Position numbers and translations under genes: made by a program. Shown piece after piece: positions 48,376-57,316 of a stretch of DNA of 64,000 nucleotides. Location: NCBI RefSeq assembly GCF_002891535.1, contig NZ_PDZR01000002.1:62001-126000 (forward strand), read 5' to 3'. This DNA comes from Methylocella silvestris (GTDB taxonomy: Bacteria > Pseudomonadota > Alphaproteobacteria > Rhizobiales > Beijerinckiaceae). The notes below the pieces were generated by a model. The model made no database searches, was not told where the DNA came from, and worked only from the letters and a program-made list of their open reading frames with translations. Positions within the stretch are counted from its first letter, which is position 1; each line of letters starts with the position of its first letter.

Positions 48376-49107
48376 TTACCGCGCGCGCGGATCTGGAATA
48401 TCGCCGGGCGGAACGGGCGATTCGAAATCATCAAGCGGAGCCTGGCGCCGCGCGCGCGGCTGCGTCGGCGGCGGCCGGAATCCCGGCGGCGGCGCGACCT
48501 CGACGGGGGCCTGATCCTGAATGGGCGGCGGCTCGCCGAAATTATCCACAGGCGGCTGTGGCGGCTGCGGCTGGACGCGACGCGGTTTCGTCGCCTTCTT
48601 CGGCGCCGGGCTTGCGTTTTCCGGCGGCGGAAGCGACGGCTCGGCGACGGCCTCCGGGCTCGCGATGACCTCCTTGCCGCCTTTGCAGTCGGTCAGCCAG
48701 ATGTCGTAGATCGGATGCTCGATGCCATGCAGGCCGGGGCTCGCCGCAAACATCCAGCCGGAAAATATCCGCTTATATTCGTTCTTGGCGTCGACCTCGT
48801 CGACCTCGACAAAGGTCGTCGTCTGCGGCGCTTCGGTCGCGGGTCGCGTGTAGCAGGCGCGCTCGGTGATCTGCAGCGTGCCGAACTGCACGGTTTCGTC
48901 GGTCGCGACCTCGAAGGTGATAATCCGTCCGGTAATCTTGTCGAGGCCGGAAAACACCGCGATCGGATGCTTGATGCGGTCGGCCTGAGCCGGCCCCGCC
49001 GCGAGGACGCCAAGCGCCGCGGCGGCGAAAAGCCCCGCGGCGGCGAAAAGCCGGCGAGCCGGCCAGCTTTTGCACCGAAGCGAGGGGCGGATCGCGGCTT
49101 CGCTCAT
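48376..49107 (-). CDS. secreted DUF2155 protein
   Basis: A 243-residue exported protein of unknown function, common in alphaproteobacteria. A signal peptide (residues 1 to about 42, ending AGPAQA) is followed by a compact DUF2155 domain of about 95 residues containing DKITGRIITFEVATDE, RACYTRP and FSGWMFAASPGLHGIEHPIYDIWLTDC; written in parts, the conserved features are the FSGWMFA block and two cysteines likely to pair. The last 90 residues are Pro-rich and basic and look disordered. ATG 49107 is preferred over a TTG at 49125. It lies about 100 bases after the NDUFA12 gene in the same direction, a pairing I recall from related genomes. Confidence 0.82.
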   Translation of the reverse strand: MSEAAIRPSLRCKSWPARRLFAAAGLFAAAALGVLAAGPAQADRIKHPIAVFSGLDKITGRIITFEVATDETVQFGTLQITERACYTRPATEAPQTTTFVEVDEVDAKNEYKRIFSGWMFAASPGLHGIEHPIYDIWLTDCKGGKEVIASPEAVAEPSLPPPENASPAPKKATKPRRVQPQPPQPPVDNFGEPPPIQDQAPVEVAPPPGFRPPPTQPRARRQAPLDDFESPVPPGDIPDPRAR

Positions 49108-49204
49108 GGATATTTTATGTGACAAGAGAGCCTGCCGATAGCTCGCGCAGGGCGTCCTGACGGAGCGGCCGCCCGGAAAACATCATATCGCGGGTCGCTC
49201 TCAA

Positions 49205-49606
49205 TTAACCTTCGGGGGCCCAGGCCTCGTAATCGCCGGTGGCTTTCGGCCGGGCGTTGGCGCGCAGCGTCGAACCCGGCGGGCGCCATGCTTCCGGCGT
49301 GCCGGTCAGATTGGGCAGATGCGGCAATTGCCACGGACGCGGCTTGTAATCTTCTTCCGTCGGCGGCGTATCGACCGTGTGATGCAGCCAGCCGTACCAG
49401 CCGGGCGGCGTCTTCGATCCTTCGCTGACCCCGGCGTAAATCACCCAGCGCCGCTCGAAGCCCAGCGCCGGATCGATCACATGGGAGCGGTAATAGCTGT
49501 TGCCGAATTCGTCGGTTCCAACCAGCTTGCCGTGGCGGGCCGTGTAAAGCTTGGTGTTCAGGGTCTGCCCGTTCCACCATGTGAAGATCAACAAAAGCCA
49601 TTTCAT
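49205..49606 (-). CDS. NDUFA12-like accessory subunit of NADH dehydrogenase (complex I)
   Basis: A 133-residue homologue of the mitochondrial B17.2 subunit, found in alphaproteobacteria and bound to complex I. Recognised by WNGQTLNTKLYTARHGKLVG, the block DEFGNSYYR, RRWVIYAG and PPGWYGWLHHTVDTPPTEE, and the proline-rich tail ending KATGDYEAWAPEG. Length is typical. ATG 49606 is used; a GTG immediately upstream (49609) is in frame. The main nuo operon is not in the window. The gene is followed by the DUF2155 gene. Confidence 0.93.
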   Translation of the reverse strand: MKWLLLIFTWWNGQTLNTKLYTARHGKLVGTDEFGNSYYRSHVIDPALGFERRWVIYAGVSEGSKTPPGWYGWLHHTVDTPPTEEDYKPRPWQLPHLPNLTGTPEAWRPPGSTLRANARPKATGDYEAWAPEG

Positions 49607-49705
49607 CACGGCGCGCCTCGAACTTGAGCTTGGCAGACGGGTCCCTGTCGCGCTGACTTTATGGCGGGCGCCGGGCTTGCTGTCCAGCCCGATGGCGCCG
49701 CGCGC

Positions 49706-50917
49706 TCAGGGCGCCGGCTCGAGATGGCGCGCAAGGGCGAGGGCCAGCGGAAAGATGGAAAGCGCAACCATCGCTGTGGCGGCGACTGCCCAATTCGCGC
49801 CGACGGCGTCGCCGAGCACGCCATAAAAAATGGGCGAGACGGCTCCCGACCCGATCGTGCCGGTATAAAACAGTGCAAAGGCCCGCTCGACGCGATGGGG
49901 CGGCGTCAGCTCCGGGACCGTTCCATAGAGGACCGACGAGGTTCCGTTCAGCATGATTCCGAGCAGCGGCAGCAAGACGAGGATGGCCGGAAGCGGCAGG
50001 ATCAGAACGGCCAGAATGGCGGCGGCCGTCCCGCCCTCGGTCAGCAGCACGGTCCGCAGCACGCCGATGCGCGCGCCAAGCCAGCCGCAGGCGAATTTTC
50101 CGGCCGCCCCGCCGATGAAGACGAAAGACAGCGCGAGGCCAACAGTCGGCAAAGAGGCCCCATGCGCCTTGAGAATAAAGGGAAGGAAGGTCAAAAAGCC
50201 CATCCGCACGCCGGTATCGAGCACGCCGATGGCAAACAGCAGCGGAAAGCCGCCGCGCCCTTTGCCCCTCGCTTCCGGTCGCTCGTCCGCCGCGCCCGCT
50301 CGGGGGATCGGCGGCATCAGAGCGGCAATAGCAATCGCCGTGGCGACGCCGATAAGGGCGAGGAGCCAGAGGGCATGGCGCCAGGACATGAAGATGAGCA
50401 GCAAGGAAGTGAGAGCGGGAATGGCCGCTTTGCCAAGATCGCCCGAAAAATTATAGACGCCAAGCGGCCCGCGCGAGGCCTTGCCATAGGCGCGCGACAC
50501 GGCCGCCGAGGCGATCGGATGCTGCGTGCTGGAGCCGGCGCCGGAGATGGCGAGCGCGGCGCAAAGACCCGCCAAGCCGCCGGACGCCCCGGCAAGAGCG
50601 TAGCCGATCCCTGACAGGGCCGTGCCAAGCGCCAGAATGATTCGGCCGTCCCATCTTTCGGCGAGACGCCCGACCGGAACCTGCAGCGCCGCCATGCTCG
50701 CGGCGTAGAGCGCGCGCAGCAGCGCCAACATGCCAAAGCCAAGCGCAAACTCGGCCTGCCAGACAGGCAGCAGGATGTAAATCAGGTCCGTATAGCCATC
50801 GTGCAGCGCATGCGCCGTTCCGGCGACGGCGAGGGTGCTGCGCGCCTGCGAAGGGCGCGCCCCGACCGCGCCGTCAAAAGCGTTTTCACCCGGTCTCGCG
50901 CCGCGATGTACCGTCAA
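49706..50917 (-). CDS. MFS transporter, fosmidomycin-resistance-like
   Basis: A 403-residue major facilitator protein with 12 predicted membrane segments. AHALHDGYTDLIYILLPVWQ at the first segment is like the Fsr (fosmidomycin resistance) group, in which an H-D pair is conserved near the start of segment 1. The substrate is unknown. The ORF starts at a TTG (50917); the first 30 residues are not family-like, so translation may begin further in. It has 99 bases to the NDUFA12 gene downstream and is divergent from nrdJ. No regulator is adjacent. Confidence 0.82.
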   Translation of the reverse strand: MTVHRGARPGENAFDGAVGARPSQARSTLAVAGTAHALHDGYTDLIYILLPVWQAEFALGFGMLALLRALYAASMAALQVPVGRLAERWDGRIILALGTALSGIGYALAGASGGLAGLCAALAISGAGSSTQHPIASAAVSRAYGKASRGPLGVYNFSGDLGKAAIPALTSLLLIFMSWRHALWLLALIGVATAIAIAALMPPIPRAGAADERPEARGKGRGGFPLLFAIGVLDTGVRMGFLTFLPFILKAHGASLPTVGLALSFVFIGGAAGKFACGWLGARIGVLRTVLLTEGGTAAAILAVLILPLPAILVLLPLLGIMLNGTSSVLYGTVPELTPPHRVERAFALFYTGTIGSGAVSPIFYGVLGDAVGANWAVAATAMVALSIFPLALALARHLEPAP

Positions 50918-51186
50918 TAGCCGGGTCCTTCTCCCACTCCGACGAACGGCCGCCCATTTTTCGGCGGCGAAGGCGCCGCGCCCTGCCCTTCTTTTTCATG
51001 ATTCTGGATCGATGAGAATCCCAAATCGTCATGATCGAAAGCGGCTCATTTGCATTAAATTACCAAATGATCAGCGCTCTGGCCGCAGCAGGCGAGACCT
51101 TGGCGGACGATTCGACTGGCCTGGATCGGAGTTCTCCACAAGCCTCGTTAAACTGTGTGGAAGGCAAATTTATTCATTGTTCCTTG

Positions 51187-51202
51187 CCACAAGATGTACG
51201 AC
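51187..51202 (+). promoter_or_regulatory. NrdR-box-like site 1 (weaker)
   Basis: CCACAAGATGTACGAC matches about nine of 16 positions of the NrdR consensus as I remember it (acaCwAtATaTwGtgt). It lies exactly 40 bases before the stronger site, about four helical turns, which suits the tandem arrangement typical of this repressor. Confidence 0.35.
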
Positions 51203-51226
51203 ATTTACGGCATCTTAAACGTTCAG

Positions 51227-51242
51227 CCACTATATATGGTAG
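51227..51242 (+). promoter_or_regulatory. NrdR-box-like site 2 (stronger)
   Basis: CCACTATATATGGTAG matches about 12 of 16 positions of the NrdR consensus, including the central CTATATAT core, 25 bases before the nrdJ start codon. NrdR is the ATP/dATP-sensing repressor of ribonucleotide reductase genes. Confidence 0.55.
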
Positions 51243-51266
51243 AGACGACAGCCGGGGATACGACAG

Positions 51267-54200
51267 ATGCAGATCGCGCGCCGCTATACGAAAGAGGGTC
51301 AGTCTCCCTATGCGGAGATCGAATTCCGCTTCGCCAACAGCGAGATCCGCAATCCCGACGGATCCGTCGTGTTCTCGCTGAAGGACGTCGAGATTCCGGC
51401 TGCCTGGAGCCAGGTCGCGACCGACGTTCTGGCGCAGAAATATTTCCGCAAGGCCGGCGTTCCCGCCCGCCTCAAGCGAATCGAGGAGACCTCCGTCCCC
51501 TCCTTCCTCTGGCGCACGGTCGCCGATGAGGCGGCGCTCAATGCCCTGCCCGAGGCCGAACGCTGGACCTCCGAGATCTCTGCCCGGCAGGTGTTCGACC
51601 GGCTCGCCGGAACCTGGACCTATTGGGGCTGGAAGGGAGGCTACTTCGATTCGGAAGATGATGCGAGCGCCTTTTTCGACGAATTGCGCTACATGCTGGC
51701 AAAGCAGATCGCCGCGCCGAATTCGCCGCAATGGTTCAACACCGGGCTGCATTGGGCCTATGGCGTCGACGGCCCGAGTCAGGGGCATTTTTACGTCGAT
51801 CCCTTTAGCGGCGAACTGACCGCCTCGACGTCATCCTATGAGCATCCGCAGCCGCACGCCTGTTTCATCCAGTCCGTCGCCGACGACCTCGTCAATGAGG
51901 GCGGCATCATGGATCTTTGGGTGCGCGAGGCGCGTCTGTTCAAATATGGTTCCGGCACCGGCTCCAATTTCTCGAAGCTGCGCGGCGAGAATGAAAAGCT
52001 CTCGGGCGGCGGCAAATCCTCCGGCCTGATGTCGTTTTTGAAGATCGGCGACCGCGCCGCCGGCGCAATCAAGTCGGGCGGCACGACGCGCCGCGCCGCC
52101 AAGATGGTCGTGGTCGACGTCGATCACCCCGACATCGAAGACTACATCCAGTGGAAGGTGCGCGAGGAGCATAAGGTCGCCGCGCTCGTCGCCGGCTCCA
52201 AGGCGCTGCGCAAGGCGTTAAAGGCCGTGGCGCGCGCCTGCGTCAATTGCGACGGCCCGGGCGATGATTGCTTCAACCCGGAAAAAAACCCGGCGCTGAA
52301 GAAAGAGATCAAGCTCGCCCGCCGCGCCTTCGTGCCCGACGCCTCGATCAAAAAGGCGATCCAGCTCGCGCGTCAGGGCGAGCGGGAGATCGACTATGAG
52401 ACCTTTACGACCGATTGGGACAAGGAAGCCTATCTCACCGTCTCCGGCCAGAACTCCAACAATTCCGTGCGCGTCACCGACGATTTTTTGCGCGCGGTTG
52501 AGGAGGATTCCGACTGGACGCTGACGCGCCGGCTCGACGGCAAGGCGCACAAGGTGTTGAAGGCGCGCGCGCTGTGGGAGAAAATCGGCGAGGCCGCCTG
52601 GGCTTCCGCCGATCCGGGGCTGCAATATCACACGACGATCAACGATTGGCACACCTGCCCGGCCGAAGCGCCGATCGTCGCCTCGAACCCCTGCTCCGAA
52701 TATATGTTTCTCGACGATACGGCGTGCAATCTCGCCTCGCTCAATCTGTTGCAGTTCCGCGAACCCGTCACCGGCGCAATCGACATTCAATCCTATGAAC
52801 ACGCCGTGCGGCTGTGGACCGTCGTGCTCGAGATTTCGGTGATGATGGCGCAATTTCCCTCAAAGGAGATCGCGGTCAACTCCTACCGCTATCGCACGCT
52901 CGGTCTTGGCTATGCCAATATCGGCGGTCTTTTGATGTCGTCCGGCATATCTTACGACAGCGATCAGGGCCGCGCGATCTGTGGCGCCTTTTCGGCGATC
53001 CTGACCGGCGTCTCCTACGCCGCCTCGGCCGAGATGGCGCGCGAGCTTGGCGCCTTCGAGGGCTATGGCGCCAACGAAGAGGCCATGCTGCGCGTGATGC
53101 GCAACCACAAGCGCGCCGCCGATGGCGAGGCCTTTGGCTATGAGGCGCTCTCGATCGCCCCTGTGCCGCTGGATCTTGCGGCGCTCGGGCAATTCAGCGC
53201 GCTCGGCGCCCATGCAAAAGCCGCCTGGGCGCAGGCTGTCGAGCTTGGCGAGACGCATGGCTATCGCAATGCGCAGGTCTCCGTCGTCGCCCCGACCGGC
53301 ACGATCGGCCTCGTGATGGATTGCGACACCACCGGCATCGAGCCGGATTTTGCGCTGGTCAAATTCAAGAAACTCGCCGGCGGCGGCTATTTCAAGATCA
53401 TCAACCGCGCCGTTCCCGAAGGGCTGCGCTCGCTCGGCTACGGGCAAAAGGAAATCGACGACATCATCGATTACGCGGTCGGCCGCGCCACCTTGAAAAG
53501 CGCGCCGGGGATCAACCATGAGACGCTGAAGGCGAAGGGCTTTACGGAGAAGAAGCTTAACGAGCTGGAAGGCACGCTGAAGGGCGCCTTCGACATCAAA
53601 TTCGTCTTCAACAAATGGACGCTTGGCGCGGAGTTTCTGATGCAGGAGCTGAAAATCCCGGCTGACAAACTCGAGGATCAGAATTTCAGCCTGCTGACAT
53701 GGCTCGGTTTTTCACGCGGCGAAATCGAGGCCGCCAACACCTATGTCTGCGGCGCCATGACGGTCGAGGGCGCGCCGCATCTGAAGCTTGCCCATTATGG
53801 CGTGTTCGATTGCGCGAGCCCGTGCGGGCGCACGGGAAAACGCTATCTGTCGACGCAAAGCCACATCCGCATCATGGCGGCGGCGCAGCCCTTCATTTCG
53901 GGCGCGATCTCGAAAACCATCAACATGCCGAACGACGCCTCGGTGGAGGATTGCAAGGACGCCTATATGTTGTCGTGGCGGCTTGGCCTCAAGGCCAATG
54001 CGCTCTACCGCGACGGCTCGAAACTGTCGCAGCCGCTGAACAGCCAGCTGATCGAGGATGACGACGACGAGGCGGAGGAAGCCGTCGAAGTGTTGATGGC
54101 CTCCAACGCGCCCGCGCGAACCGCGGCCGTCGCGGAAAAAATCGTCGAACGCATTGTCGAGCGGATCGAGCGCACCCGCGAGCGCGAGCGCCTGCCCGAC

Positions 54201-54959
54201 CGCCGCAAAGGCTACACCCAAAAAGCCGTCGTCGGCGGCCACAAGGTCTATCTGCGCACCGGCGAATATGGCGACGGGCGCATCGGCGAAATCTTTATCG
54301 ACATGCATAAGGAAGGCGCCGCCTTCCGCTCGCTGATGAATAATTTCGCCATCGCCATTTCGGTCGGCCTGCAATATGGCGTGCCGCTCGACGAATATGT
54401 CGACGCCTTCACCTTTACGCGCTTCGAGCCGGCGGGCCTCGTGCAGGGCAATGACGCGATCAAGAACGCCACCTCGATCCTCGATTATATTTTCCGGGAG
54501 CTGGCGATCTCCTATCTCGGCCGCAACGACCTCGCCCACATCGACCCGTCCGACATTGGCCATGACGTGCTCGGCAAGGGCGAGACGCAGGGCAAGCCGC
54601 CGGCGGGCGGTTCGGGCGGCGGTTCTTCTGCGACTGCGGCGCCGGGGGCGGCAAAATTCGTCTCGAGCGGTTTCGTACGCTCCAAGAGCGACAAGCTGAT
54701 GCTGATCTCCGGCGGCTACGGTGGCAGCCAGGCCGCGACGGCGCTGAAGGAAAATCTCGAACAAGACGTCGAGGCTGAACTCGGCCAGCTCAACTGGACA
54801 ACGCCGGCGGAAGGCGCAGCCATAGCCGAAAAGCGCAGCCAGGCCCGCATGAAAGGCTACACCGGCGAAGCCTGTGGCGAATGCGGGAATTTCACGCTGG
54901 TGCGGAATGGCACGTGCTTGAAGTGTGATACCTGTGGTGGGACCACGGGATGTAGTTGA
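51267..54959 (+). CDS. nrdJ: adenosylcobalamin-dependent ribonucleotide reductase (class II)
   Basis: Reduces ribonucleotides to deoxyribonucleotides using vitamin B12, with or without oxygen. The 1230-residue product has the active-site blocks [12 protein letters not shown] (near 195), [22 protein letters not shown] in part (near 473-494, with the catalytic NxCxE pattern), [20 protein letters not shown] (near 676) and a long C-terminal region. The last 30 residues, with [23 protein letters not shown] in part, form a Cys-rich tail with six cysteines used for re-reduction or zinc. Length fits the long alphaproteobacterial form. The ATG at 51267 has GGGGAT upstream. Tandem NrdR-like sites precede it. 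No class I reductase gene is present here. Confidence 0.96.
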   Translation: MQIARRYTKEGQSPYAEIEFRFANSEIRNPDGSVVFSLKDVEIPAAWSQVATDVLAQKYFRKAGVPARLKRIEETSVPSFLWRTVADEAALNALPEAERWTSEISARQVFDRLAGTWTYWGWKGGYFDSEDDASAFFDELRYMLAKQIAAPNSPQWFNTGLHWAYGVDGPSQGHFYVDPFSGELTASTSSYEHPQPHACFIQSVADDLVNEGGIMDLWVREARLFKYGSGTGSNFSKLRGENEKLSGGGKSSGLMSFLKIGDRAAGAIKSGGTTRRAAKMVVVDVDHPDIEDYIQWKVREEHKVAALVAGSKALRKALKAVARACVNCDGPGDDCFNPEKNPALKKEIKLARRAFVPDASIKKAIQLARQGEREIDYETFTTDWDKEAYLTVSGQNSNNSVRVTDDFLRAVEEDSDWTLTRRLDGKAHKVLKARALWEKIGEAAWASADPGLQYHTTINDWHTCPAEAPIVASNPCSEYMFLDDTACNLASLNLLQFREPVTGAIDIQSYEHAVRLWTVVLEISVMMAQFPSKEIAVNSYRYRTLGLGYANIGGLLMSSGISYDSDQGRAICGAFSAILTGVSYAASAEMARELGAFEGYGANEEAMLRVMRNHKRAADGEAFGYEALSIAPVPLDLAALGQFSALGAHAKAAWAQAVELGETHGYRNAQVSVVAPTGTIGLVMDCDTTGIEPDFALVKFKKLAGGGYFKIINRAVPEGLRSLGYGQKEIDDIIDYAVGRATLKSAPGINHETLKAKGFTEKKLNELEGTLKGAFDIKFVFNKWTLGAEFLMQELKIPADKLEDQNFSLLTWLGFSRGEIEAANTYVCGAMTVEGAPHLKLAHYGVFDCASPCGRTGKRYLSTQSHIRIMAAAQPFISGAISKTINMPNDASVEDCKDAYMLSWRLGLKANALYRDGSKLSQPLNSQLIEDDDDEAEEAVEVLMASNAPARTAAVAEKIVERIVERIERTRERERLPDRRKGYTQKAVVGGHKVYLRTGEYGDGRIGEIFIDMHKEGAAFRSLMNNFAIAISVGLQYGVPLDEYVDAFTFTRFEPAGLVQGNDAIKNATSILDYIFRELAISYLGRNDLAHIDPSDIGHDVLGKGETQGKPPAGGSGGGSSATAAPGAAKFVSSGFVRSKSDKLMLISGGYGGSQAATALKENLEQDVEAELGQLNWTTPAEGAAIAEKRSQARMKGYTGEACGECGNFTLVRNGTCLKCDTCGGTTGCS

Positions 54960-55075
54960 GGATTAATGCGACCGGCGCGCACGATAAGCGTTCACCAGCT
55001 AGAAGCGAACACTGTTAGCTCAACATTGCGGAACTTCTGCGAGGAACGTCTAAGGGACGCTCAGAAAAGTAGAGA

Positions 55076-55105
55076 GCGCTCGCGACCTTGGTTGCGCGCT
55101 CGCGA
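55076..55105 (+). promoter_or_regulatory. 10-bp direct repeat upstream of the nuclease-like gene
   Basis: GCGCTCGCGA occurs exactly at 55076-55085 and 55096-55105, a 20-base period (two helical turns), ending 30 bases before the start codon. The spacing suits a regulator binding one face of the DNA; this is inference. Confidence 0.4.
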
Positions 55106-55134
55106 TGCAATAAAGGTTCGCTTCTGGGTGGTGA

Positions 55135-56568
55135 ATGGCTCGAGTTAAAGACCCCACGCTTTTTTCTGTGTACTTTGGGGTCGAGAGTGACGCTCTTCAA
55201 GCGGCCGGTCTAATTGATCCCTTTTTAGACGTGGACATAAACCTCTTCATCGATCCTGTTCTCCTTGAGAAATCGTCACATCCGCAGATCAGAAAACAGG
55301 GTATCGACGAATTCCGTAGGCACTTTCAGAACTTTGTGCGTCTGCTTGCGATATCTAAAGAAGAGAACGATGCGGCTTGGAAGGCTGCCCGACGTCAACT
55401 TGATCTGCGAGAGCCTCCGGAAAACGGTCTTGGATACGGGGGCAGCGGGCGGTCAGGTAGTTCGCGACCCGAGGACGTTCGCATAGCGATTATGCGCACT
55501 AGCAAGGAGATCATTGAGCTGGGGGCTAATGACCCGGAGATGGTATCCTTGATGGGGTTTTTCGAAGAGAATGTAGGGGCTGACACCATAAGTGACTTTA
55601 CCGCCCGTGTGATTACTGAGCAGCTAGCGTCAATAACTGAAGCATTTTGCAAAGCCAACAGCATTCCCGTGCACGATTGCAATGTGAGCACCGATCACAA
55701 GCTCCCTCTATTCACAACCGTTAGGGGACGGAAAGTGCCAATCGTGCTCGTGCCGTTAGATATCGTTCGGGAGCTTCCAGTCGCTAATGATTGGTCAGAA
55801 ATAGAAAGAGCCGCACTTCAAAATGCCCGCATACGTGACAGGGTCAATAGATACTTGGGAGGCCTTGCACGACCAACCATAGCAGACCGAAAATTTGCCT
55901 TGCGAAAAGCGGCTATGGGATCAGTGGAAGACTTCGACCTTTTCCTTGCCGCTGTGAAAGACAATGTAACCAGCTATGATCCCAATCTTGATGCGCTTGG
56001 ATATTACCGCCTAAAGGCGATCTTCTCAAATGGATTTGAGGGATTAAAGCAACCGCGCACCTACAATTTGTCAGTCGGGCCGCAAGAGATCATCAGGTTG
56101 GTCAATGATACGCTCGACTTATTCAAGCGGCATGTTGAAAAAGGCAACCTCTGGGAGGAGTTGTGGATTGAGGGTAAACCAAAGAAAGAGCGAGCTTCCC
56201 AGCTAATCTATTACGCAATCGCCGACGCTTTCTGCAAGGCCAACAACGTAGATATTTCCCCGGAGGCGAACATGGGCGGCGGCCCAATCGATTTCAAATT
56301 CTCATCAGGCTACGCCGCACGAGTGCTCGTTGAGATGAAGCGCTCTGGTGGCACTGTGGTCCACGGATATGAGAAACAACTGGAATTCTACAAAGACGCT
56401 TCACAGACGGAGTTCGGTATTTTCGTGATTATCGACTATGGAGACCTGGGTAACAAAGTGAATGAGATCAGGCAAATTCAGCAAACTCGAATTGATATTG
56501 GTGCGAGGGCATCGGAGATAATCGTAATCGATGCAACCCCAAAGGCTTCGGCGAGCAAGAGAAAATAA
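55135..56568 (+). CDS. orphan PD-(D/E)XK nuclease-like protein (RecB-type motif), possible defence gene
   Basis: A 477-residue protein of unknown family. Near the C-terminus it carries a PD-(D/E)XK pattern: Asp386 in GGGPIDFKFS, Glu400-x-Lys402 in VLVEMKRSG, then Gln415-x3-Tyr419 in KQLEFY, which is the RecB-family QxxxY motif; Glu344/345 could supply the first acidic residue. The N-terminal 340 residues are not recognised; they include a Gly/Ser/Arg-rich loop (98-112). There is no signal peptide or membrane segment. The gene is clearly richer in A/T than its neighbours and uses codons such as AGA, ATA and TTA that they avoid, so recent transfer is likely. It sits alone between nrdJ and a small gene. 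Upstream is a 10-bp direct repeat. Function as a DNA-cleaving defence effector is inferred, not shown. Confidence 0.7.
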   Translation: MARVKDPTLFSVYFGVESDALQAAGLIDPFLDVDINLFIDPVLLEKSSHPQIRKQGIDEFRRHFQNFVRLLAISKEENDAAWKAARRQLDLREPPENGLGYGGSGRSGSSRPEDVRIAIMRTSKEIIELGANDPEMVSLMGFFEENVGADTISDFTARVITEQLASITEAFCKANSIPVHDCNVSTDHKLPLFTTVRGRKVPIVLVPLDIVRELPVANDWSEIERAALQNARIRDRVNRYLGGLARPTIADRKFALRKAAMGSVEDFDLFLAAVKDNVTSYDPNLDALGYYRLKAIFSNGFEGLKQPRTYNLSVGPQEIIRLVNDTLDLFKRHVEKGNLWEELWIEGKPKKERASQLIYYAIADAFCKANNVDISPEANMGGGPIDFKFSSGYAARVLVEMKRSGGTVVHGYEKQLEFYKDASQTEFGIFVIIDYGDLGNKVNEIRQIQQTRIDIGARASEIIVIDATPKASASKRK

Positions 56569-56661
56569 TGCGCCCTCGCGTTTGCCGCCTCTGGCCGCAC
56601 CACACCATTCATCGCACGGCTGACCCGAGCGCATCGGGATTTTGAAGTCAGGGACGAGCCA

Positions 56662-56687
56662 CCGATCTCGGGTCTGCCCGAGATCGG
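56662..56687. repeat. perfect 11-bp hairpin
   Basis: CCGATCTCGGG (56662-56672), four-base loop, CCCGAGATCGG (56677-56687). There is no T tract on either side, so a simple terminator is unlikely; it lies about 95 bases after the nuclease-like gene and could protect its mRNA end or be a dispersed element. Confidence 0.5.
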
Positions 56688-56838
56688 CATGATGGACGGT
56701 CAGGTCGGGTAGACGCGACCGGACTGGCGCCGCTGCAGGCGGGCTTCGCTCCTTGAGTTCAAAATCTCGATGCGCTTTCCTGCCGCCATGCGCTGAATGG
56801 CTTTCTCTGCGCACGCGCGCCTTAAGTGGCGATCCGAT

Positions 56839-56868
56839 TTGAAATCGCGCGCGCGTGGATCTTATACT
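56839..56868 (+). promoter_or_regulatory. sigma-70 promoter of the 65-residue gene
   Basis: TTGAAA (56839-56844, five of six), an 18-base spacer and TATACT (56863-56868, five of six). The predicted start near 56875 leaves a leader of about 57 bases before the ATG at 56932. Confidence 0.65.
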
Positions 56869-56931
56869 GAGGACGCGCACCGCAGACAGTCTATTCTCCG
56901 AAAATCCACCAGCGAACCACAGGAGCCCACC

Positions 56932-57129
56932 ATGGCCGACATCGAACAGATCGAAATGGAGCGCCATCGCGGGCAGCTCGCGGGAGACGTTAAAAAGCTC
57001 GTCGAAAAATATCGCGCTATCTTCGACTGGGACGTGCCGGACATCGATCAGGCCGCCGCCGACAGGCTGATCCTCGCCGAAATCCGCACGGCGCTCAGCG
57101 CGGTCGAGACCGAGATCGCCGCCAAATAG
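56932..57129 (+). CDS. small acidic protein, hypothetical
   Basis: A 65-residue soluble protein (MADIEQIEMERHRGQLAGDV at the start, ending ETEIAAK), rich in Glu, Asp, Ala and Leu, predicted mostly helical. AGGAG lies seven bases before the ATG and a good sigma-70 promoter lies further upstream, so it is probably expressed. The frame is open upstream to 56797, but that extension lacks a ribosome site and covers the promoter. No function or family is recognised. It is the last + strand gene before the convergent efflux operon. Confidence 0.7.
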   Translation: MADIEQIEMERHRGQLAGDVKKLVEKYRAIFDWDVPDIDQAAADRLILAEIRTALSAVETEIAAK

Positions 57130-57264
57130 CTCTGCTCCACGGAAGCGGGGGCATGATTGGATCTGCCACTCAGCTTTCGTTACCTTTTGTTTTCCCGACA
57201 AAAGCAATCCAGCTCGCAGTCCGTGAAATCCATCGTATTGAGCCGCCGACAAGATAGATTTGCG

Positions 57265-57312
57265 GGCGCCGTGACGTCTGATCGCTTTTACCCAGATCAA
57301 CTGGACGGCGCC
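57265..57312. terminator. inverted repeat between convergent genes, possible terminator
   Basis: GGCGCCGT (57265-57272) pairs with ACGGCGCC (57305-57312), with an inner TGATC/GATCA stem (57279-57283, 57295-57299). It lies four bases past the end of the RND permease gene. There is no T tract, so termination is only a possibility. Confidence 0.35.
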
Positions 57313-57316
57313 GTCT

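Larger units (their letters stand above)
50918..51266. promoter_or_regulatory. nrdJ upstream regulatory region
   Basis: 349 bases between divergent genes, AT-richer than the genes. From left to right it has an inverted repeat TCATTTG / CAAATGA (51046-51052 and 51064-51070), a DnaA-box-like TTCTCCACA (51132-51140, eight of nine to TTATCCACA), an opposing TGTGTGGAA near 51155, and two NrdR-box-like sites (51187-51202, 51227-51242) close to the nrdJ start. No cobalamin riboswitch pattern was recognised. Confidence 0.55.
56569..56931. other. intergenic region with hairpin and promoter
   Basis: 363 bases where base composition returns to GC-rich. It holds a perfect 11-bp hairpin (56662-56687) and a sigma-70 promoter (56839-56868). 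A frame on the minus strand across 56580-56690 is open but has no recognisable product. Confidence 0.5.

Noticed and set aside
50918..51266. Cobalamin riboswitch before the B12-dependent reductase
   Set aside because: No B12-box sequence or matching fold was recognised; NrdR-like sites explain the conserved-looking part better.
54966..55148. 60-codon ORF between nrdJ and the nuclease-like gene
   Set aside because: No ribosome site, overlaps the direct repeat and the next start, no recognisable features.
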